From the NCBI GenBank assembly GCA_026168455.1, contig CM047426.1:69045475-69109474 (forward strand): a stretch of 64,000 nt of DNA, given 5' to 3'. The stretch is from Theocolax elegans (lineage: Eukaryota > Arthropoda > Insecta > Hymenoptera > Cerocephalidae). The notes under the pieces are model-generated. The model ran no database searches, was not told the origin of the DNA, and was given only the letters and a program-made list of their open reading frames with translations. This document shows positions 57,666 to 64,000 of this stretch, one piece after another (position 1 is the stretch's first letter; each line of letters begins with the position of its first letter). A program made the position numbers and the translations under genes.

Positions 57666-58185
57666 AACCGAAACACCCCCGGTGTCCTTCGGTTTACTAC
57701 AACTTCTTAATCTAACTACTTTTACTCATTACACAAAAGTTATTCACCCTCAATTATATATTATATAATTTAAAATAACTCATACAACTACTACTACTCT
57801 CCTAACAACGATTCGTTCGCGATACTACTTCTTCCCTCGCACGGGCGTCGGACCGAATTGCACATTTTAAATTTTTATTTATTTATCAATAACCACCACC
57901 ATTAAATAATAAAAATAAATAATAAAAATAGAAAATAGAATAATTAATAAGAAAAAATTATATTATTATACCTATTCCCTCTCTCTTCCGGCGCATTCTC
58001 CTCTACTACCGACGGTTTTCTTCTTATATACTACATCTTAACCCTATTATGTACATCTTTCTTCTTCCTCACAACTACCGGCGGTGTCTTCTTCTTCTTT
58101 CTCTTCTTCTACTCTTCTTAGGGCTCCCTGACGGGTACTCTTGCCGTAGGGCCTACCCTAACCTCTCCTCTACCACCGGCGGGGA
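57666..58185 (-). other. Element C 3' untranslated region
   Basis: 520 bp between the pol stop and the polypurine tract. No env-like or second gag-like frame is present, in contrast to element B. Confidence 0.6.
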
Positions 58186-61100
58186 TTATTCTCCTGTCTT
58201 CCTCTGTGACACACATCTGCGGGGTTGAATAAAACGTTTTAATTCGGTGACATGCGATTTCGCAATTTTCCGACTGTTTCCTTCACCACTACCCAACACA
58301 TACACTGTAGGGGACAGCACTTTTACGATATCGAACGGTCCTTCATATTTCGGCGCAAGTTTGGCGGAATATTTATTCGCGGCGTTAGATAACGTATGTA
58401 CTCGTCTAAGTACTAAATCTCCTACGGAAAAACTAACATCTTTACGTCCCTTATTATACTGTTTCTCCTGCTTGGCACGTGCTTGATCTATGTGTCGAGC
58501 TACCAAATCTCGCAGGGCATCTAGACGTTTCATCCTCTCTTCCCATACCTCCGGCGGAATTTTAACAACTGGTCTATGACCTTCTACTTCTCTCCTCAAG
58601 CTTTTCACTGGCTTAGGGTGTCTGCCGAAATTTAAGAAGGCAGGTGACACCTTAGTGGAGGATTGTACGGCGGTGTTCACGGCATAGCGAAATTCATGCA
58701 CGTGCACGTCCCAATTCCGATGGTCTCCACCGACAAATGCTGCTATCATCGCCTTCAGCGTTCTGTTACTTCTCTCGACCGGATTAGCCTGGGGAAAGTA
58801 CGGAGGCGTCGTGACGTGCTTAACTCCGACCTCCGCCAAGGTAGCTTTCAACAACTTGTTGTCGAATTCTCGACCATTGTCTGAGAGAAAGTAATCGGGC
58901 GTCTCCCAACGGAATAACACCAATTCCTCGAACGCCCTCGCAACCGACTTTCCATCTGCTGACCTCAGAGGTTTCACCTCAATCCACCTGGTGAAGAGAT
59001 CCTGGAATACCACCAAGTATCGACACTGGCTCTTACTTGGTGGAAATTCCATGAGATCAGCGGCCACTACTGCCCATGGTCTCTCTACGATTCGGCTTCC
59101 CATTAATCCGACGGGTCCTGTCTGCGATACCTTGTATTGCTGGCAGGTCTGGCAACTACGTACGAAGTCATGGGTGTCGTACCACATGCCCTTCCAATAA
59201 TAGTCTCTGGCTAGTTTGTCGTACGTCTTCTCGATCCCTAAGTGCCCAGCCGACGTGACACAGTGCGACTCTTGTAACACTTGTTGACGATGATCTGCTG
59301 GCACAACTAGCCTCCAACCTTCTTCCGGCGTAGTTATTGGATCGAGTAATGGGTCGTATCTATGGCGATACAGTAAACCGTTCTCTACCTTCCAACCGTT
59401 GAACTTAGCTGGACGTTCTGGCACTTCTTTCAGCATCTTAAGATACCATTGGTCCGCTATCTCTTCAAACGCGGCTACATCTTCCTCTTCCGACGGAAAC
59501 ATCCTGGACAAGGCGTCTGGGACGTGGTTCATAGCTCCCTTCCTATGTACCACCTTAAAGTCTCATTGCTGCATCTCCAAGGCCCATCTGGCAAGGCGGC
59601 CAGTTGGGTCCTTGAGATTCTGCAGCCATCGAAGGGCACTATGGTCGGTAATGACCGTGAAGGTGTAACCTTCGATGTACGGACGCAACTTTTTAATCGC
59701 CCACAACATGGCGAGACACTCCTTCTCCGACGTCGTATAGTTCTTCTCAGCCGGCGTCAACACTCGGCTGATATATACGATCGGATGTTCTCCATCATCC
59801 TTCTCCTGCGTGAGGACGGCTCCCAAGGCGAAATTACTGGCGTCGCACTGGATCGTAAATGCTTTACTAAAGTCCGGCCTCGCGAGTACTGGCGCTTGGG
59901 TGAGAGCTTTCTTCAGAGCGTCGAAAGCCTCCTGTTGCTCATCTCCCCACGTCCACTCTTGGCTTTTACGGAGAAGTTTTACCAACGGTACTTTCAGCTC
60001 AGAGTCCTTTTCAATGAACCTGGCGTACCACCCGACCATTCCCAGGAACCGGCGCAATTCTCTAACATTGCGGGGCTCTGGGTATTCTACTACCGGCGAA
60101 ACTTTCTCTGGATCAGGGCGCAATCCTTGGCTATCCAGGATAAAGCCTAAATACGTAACACTGGAACAGCAAAACTCGCACTTATCCCGGTTTACCATCA
60201 ATCCAGCATCCACGAGCTTCCTCAATACTAACTCCAGCCACTTCAGATGCTCGTCAAAATCTTCTGTTACTATGATTATATCATCTAGGTAACAGAAGAT
60301 ATACGGCTCGTACTCTGGCCCGAATAACGCATCCACTAGACGCTGGAACGTTTTCGGTGCATTTGTAAGGCCGAACGGCATTCTTTTAAACTGGTATTGC
60401 CCTGATCCTGGCACGGCAAAGGCGGTATACTTCCGGCTGGTTGCTTCCATCATTATCTGAAAATACGCCTGCTTCAGGTCGATTTTCGTAATGCACTTTG
60501 CCCTTCTCATCTTATCAAGGATGGAATCCATTGTAGCCATTGGATATCCGTCCTTTCTCGTAACCTTATTGAGATCACGGTAGTCGATGCAAAACCGTAT
60601 CGATCCATCAGGTTTCTTAACCATCACCGGCGCACTGCTCCAATCACTGGCAGACCTCTCAATAATATCATTCCGCAGCATCTTATTTACTTCGTCTCGC
60701 GCAATCTCCAACATCCTCGGCGACAACCGGCGAACCTTATGCATTATAGGTGATGCATCTCCGACATCAATGTGATGTTCGGTTAGGTCAGTTGCGCCGA
60801 AAGTATCCGACGGTTCCGGCAATATGCCTTCTACGAGACACCTAACACGCTCTCGTTGGTCATCCCGTAACTCTTGGATGCCAGCGCATTCAGCATATAT
60901 CGTCGCTTCTCCATCTTCTGCTGTGGCGGCGAAGGTTCTCCATTTACCTTCTCGGGCTCGCCACTCTCCCCGGCCTAGGCGGGTATCTACGTCGAAAATC
61001 CGGCAGAAATCCATGCCTAATATGACATCATAGTCTAGGACATTCATGGCTTTGAGCGGAATTATTTCGGCGTATCCGTCTATTTCCAAACTAATATTTA

Positions 61101-61842
61101 GGATTCCTATTACTCGGCGAACATCTCCCGTGACGCTTTTAATTGCTGTCTCACATGGTTCCAACCGGCTTCTGAATCTCTCCGTTACTTTAGGTCCAGC
61201 GAGCGAAATCATGGCTCCTGGATCAAACAGCGCATTATAACTCTCTCCTCCGAGATTCAGTTCTAGGAAATTCCTATTATCGGCCGACGTAGCTGCTATA
61301 TTCTCGTCATCTCGACGGACTTCTTGCTTCTCCTCACCATTTGACGGCGGAATACATAATTCCGTCCGCGTTCTCTTGGGAATCGCTCCCGTACTTCTTG
61401 GATTCGGCGTCGGAATACAATCTACCTCCTTCTCTACCGGCAAGTCAAGCGGCGATGGGGCTGAGAGCATCTCTACGGCGCGTTGCACTATGTGTAGCCT
61501 CGAGAATTCTCTTTCTTCTTCGAGATCCTCATTGGGCTGTACTGGCGTGGCGACTTCACTCTCCTTTTGCCTCACCCTTTCACGAAACGTTTGTAGACTT
61601 TTCCGCGAATATTCCGCTTCACCTAACGAATAATCAACGGCTTCCGGCTGGAGAAAACATAAACCTCGTTTCTTCAACCGCTTCGTGTCTACCTCCGGCG
61701 TAACGTGATTCTCGACTTGTCTCTCTTCACCACCTACGGCATTCTCCTGCTTCTCCACCGGCGGATTATAGTCAACCTTCCCGGCGAGATTTAAGGAGTG
61801 CTGCTGGGGGATCAGCGGACTTACTGTCCCCCAGCCAACAAG
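58186..61842 (-). pseudogene. pol: Element C pol with one nonsense codon
   Basis: Entered by -1 frameshift at 61842. A linker of about 200 residues precedes protease, which has A-L-F-D-P-G-A as in element B. RT shows F-C-I-D-Y-R-D-L-N and Y-L-D-D (about 60285), then RNase H (Q-C-D-A-S-N), the integrase H-H-C-C finger, D/D/E residues and the GPF module. At 59563-59565 a TGA stands where Trp is expected (M-Q-Q-W-D-F in element B), a TGG to TGA change at the end of RNase H that separates integrase from the rest. The remaining 458 codons to 58186 are open. No ATG is needed if pol is made by frameshifting. Confidence 0.92.
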
Positions 61843-61848
61843 TTTCCC
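61803..61848 (-). promoter_or_regulatory. Element C -1 frameshift signal
   Basis: On the minus strand G_GGA_AAC (61848-61842) is in the gag frame. After a 6-nt spacer, GCTGGGGGA (61835-61827) pairs perfectly over 9 bp with TCCCCCAGC (61811-61803). The 15-nt loop contains the gag stop. I found no convincing pseudoknot partner. Confidence 0.8.
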
Positions 61849-62441
61849 AACTTGACACGTATTTCGGCACAGTCAGGACAATTGCGGAAAACCGCTCCTG
61901 GTTTACCGCACATCTGACAGGACTCTTGCGATCTGTGTGACGGTGACTGCGGTCTGAACACCTTCTCTGGGCATTGCGCCGCTCGATGTCCCGTCTTGGC
62001 ACACAGAAAACACTTTGCATTCGGGCATTCCGCTGCTCGATGCCCTACCATCTGGCAGTTAAAGCAGGGACCATAAAATTCCCGACGACCTGGCGACTTC
62101 GACTGGAATGTTGCATTGCTCGTTCCATTCGGCGGTGCAACCTTCTGCTGACGGGCGTACGGCTTACTCTCCCACTTGGCAGCAGAATTTGTCGATCTAG
62201 CCGGCAAACCTCGATTTGCAACTGCGGCGTAAGTCGGCTTTTGAACTAATTGCGCTTCCGCAGCCACGCTCGACAAAACGTCCTTCTTCTGACGTTTCGA
62301 CTTCTCCGCTACCTCCTTTGTTGCTGGTTGCTTCGCCTTTTTGCTTGCAGCAACCTTTCTATCAACTCGAACTTCGGCGGCTTCCTCCATGTCTACATCC
62401 GACAGCGCAGCGACCTTTTGCTTGTAATAGTCTCTGGCCAT
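61821..62441 (-). CDS. gag: Element C short Gag (206 aa, nucleocapsid type)
   Basis: ATG at 62441 in context aaaATGG. The protein is basic and lacks a recognisable capsid domain. Residues 68-81 (Q-K-P-T-Y-A-A-V-A-N-R-G-L-P) match a block in element B Gag. Two CCHC knuckles (126-139 and 144-157) precede the four-cysteine finger C175, C178, C188, C191. It overlaps pol through the frameshift site at codons 199-200. Typical Gypsy Gags are two to three times longer, so either this family is capsid-less or an internal deletion has occurred; the leader upstream has no open frame that would supply one. Confidence 0.85.
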   Translation of the reverse strand: MARDYYKQKVAALSDVDMEEAAEVRVDRKVAASKKAKQPATKEVAEKSKRQKKDVLSSVAAEAQLVQKPTYAAVANRGLPARSTNSAAKWESKPYARQQKVAPPNGTSNATFQSKSPGRREFYGPCFNCQMVGHRAAECPNAKCFLCAKTGHRAAQCPEKVFRPQSPSHRSQESCQMCGKPGAVFRNCPDCAEIRVKLGNLLAGGQ

Positions 62442-63212
62442 TTTAAATTATTATTAATCCGACGGTTAAATAAATTTATAAAATTATAATAAACCGACCC
62501 GGATCCTTCAAACGGGTTATTCGACACGGCAAAATTCACAAATTATTACTACCACCACCACAACAATTATTATCTACAAACCTCGTGCCGTGAGGTACTA
62601 ATTATCAATAAGATAAATTAATTGAAAATAATTAAATTATCACCTCGTGCTTACACTCTCAAGCACAATATATCTATATACTATATAACTGGCGGTTTAC
62701 AAACTGGCAACCTGTAACAGAATAAAAGTCTGGCGGTTTGGCAATTTGTTCAAATATCGGCAGTTAATATTGGCGGTTCCGGCGTAATTGCTCTACTACC
62801 GGCGGTTAATACCGGCAATTCGTTGTATTTTGAAAACACCTGAAACAGAAATAAATTCACGAGTACCGGCGGTATATACCGGCGATAATAAATTGAGCAA
62901 TCACTGAAACAGAAATACAATTCTGGCGGAAAAATACAAATATATATAACAAATATTTATATGAAATAGATATATGTACATACAATCAATATATAATTAT
63001 TAATAATATTCAATAATAATCAAATAAATTGTATATTTGGCACGAGGTTTACACAAACAGGAGGGCCCGCCCAATTGGCAATAGGTATAAACAAAAATTT
63101 ACCATAAATTACCACTGCTCAAAAAAATTTAACACTTAATTAATGGTGTTGATTTTACACAAAAATGCCGGACGGATACTCAAACACACTCTTTACTCTG
63201 CCGTCAATTACT
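62442..63212 (-). other. Element C leader
   Basis: About 770 bp between primer site and gag. No long open frame. Short 'ggcggt'/'accggc' motifs recur several times at 62.69-62.93 kb. Confidence 0.6.
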
Positions 63213-63230
63213 GCCCCACGTTGGGCGCCA
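63213..63230 (-). promoter_or_regulatory. Element C primer-binding site, tRNA-Lys1,2 type
   Basis: On the minus strand TGGCGCCCAACGTGGGGC is a full 18-nt match to the known tRNA-Lys1,2 primer site, three bases from the LTR. Confidence 0.92.
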
Positions 63231-63233
63231 TTT

Positions 63234-64000
63234 TGCGACGCTACTTTTCGTCGGGAAGAATTTAATTAGATTAAATTATAACCCGGCGGAGGTTCCGTCG
63301 TAGCGACGTTGAAAATGGCTAGATATCGCCGATTTGTATTTAATTGGGCGCCTGGCGATATTTAAATAAAAATGAATAATTACTTTACAACACTACTCGG
63401 CAACCCGGCAAATCTCCACCTCGACTCCTCGTCACAGAGGGAATCCCGACGGCTGACCACCTCGGAACCGGTGGCTTTCAGAGTAAAGGAAATTAATAAA
63501 TACACTCACGAATTCAATCTTATAACCACAAATTAATTTATTGGAAAATTAAATAATATATTATAATTTCCGGCACCGACACAATATTAACGCGATCCAC
63601 GACCGACTCTCACACGTGCACACACTCACTCAACTTCCGTCCGTCCGGCAAATATATATAACAATATTATATTTGAAATAATTCGGCCGCCCGTCGGGCT
63701 AACCGTAAATTTACTCGCCTAATTAGCTTGTCGCAGCTCCAAAACAACTCCACTCACACCTCGACTACAAACTCTAACGCTACTCTACTCGACTACGAAA
63801 AATGGCTACTTCGCCTCTAACTACAAAATTACAACTCTGCGAAAATTGACTGCCTCGTCGGACGATCGGGTAGCGAATCCTCGAGACCGGCTTCTTCATC
63901 CGGCTCGCGGCGTGGCTTGATCCCCAAAATTAAGGATTTTCCTCCTCACCCTATCGCTATCCTTCTCTAACTTACTTTACTCCTTATCTACCGGCGTTGA
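63234..64000 (-). repeat. Element C 5' LTR (partial)
   Basis: Begins at 63234 on the plus strand with the same TGCGACG end as 55704 and runs off the window. Confidence 0.92.

Larger units (their letters stand above)
55704..64000 (-). mobile_element. Ty3/Gypsy retrotransposon C (minus strand, cut by window end)
   Basis: Order on the minus strand: 5' LTR (63234 to beyond 64000), primer site, gag, pol, polypurine tract, 3' LTR (55704-57650). Pol is close to that of element B. One nonsense codon in pol is the only clear lesion. The target duplication cannot be checked because the right end lies outside the window. Confidence 0.95.

Overview
The window is AT-rich eukaryotic DNA dominated by transposable elements of insect type. 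It holds three Ty3/Gypsy LTR retrotransposons, a hAT transposon, a piggyBac relic, tRNA-derived SINEs, fold-back elements, MITEs and many tandem repeats. No bacterial operon features and no recognisable conserved host gene were seen. An insect, possibly a hymenopteran, is the best guess (inference only; no species marker was seen).

Layout. 1-14 kb: AT-rich intergenic DNA with several independent tandem repeats (42-bp satellite, ~100-bp repeat, ~0.5-kb repeat with a GC-rich hairpin). 14-21 kb: a decayed LINE reverse-transcriptase fragment, a 1.1-kb fold-back element, a TTAA-flanked MITE with a TTA-flanked MITE nested inside it, and the first of three copies of a 996-bp palindrome (470-bp arm, 56-bp loop, 470-bp arm). 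22.4-30.2 kb: Gypsy element B, with tRNA-Arg-type primer site, a palindrome in its leader, pol, then a zinc-knuckle Gag DOWNSTREAM of pol; it ends at a broken piggyBac transposase (30.2-31.6 kb). 33.0-42.5 kb: young Gypsy element A with two 801-bp LTRs, ATAT target duplication, gag, a textbook -1 frameshift signal, and pol broken by a 770-bp tandem duplication in integrase. 43.0-45.6 kb: a possible small spliced minus-strand gene whose exon is split by a 781-bp TIR element. 45.8-48.3 kb: inverted repeats with a hammerhead-like motif around palindrome copy 3. 48.77-51.92 kb: an apparently intact hAT transposon. 52.4-55.6 kb: two SINEs and minisatellites. 55.7-64.0 kb: Gypsy element C on the minus strand, its 5' LTR cut by the window edge.

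Most interesting signal: in element B a start codon plus perfect splice donor in the LTR-side leader (ATG 22942, donor 22958/22959) is in the correct phase for an acceptor just before pol (25508/25509) and for another just before gag (28813/28814). This predicts a pol-first, gag-last retrotransposon in which both proteins are made by alternative splicing from one tiny start exon. The relatives A and C instead use the ordinary gag-pol order, both with the slippery heptamer GGGAAAC followed by a stem. All three Gag proteins share an unusual four-cysteine finger (C-X2-C-X9-C-X2-C).
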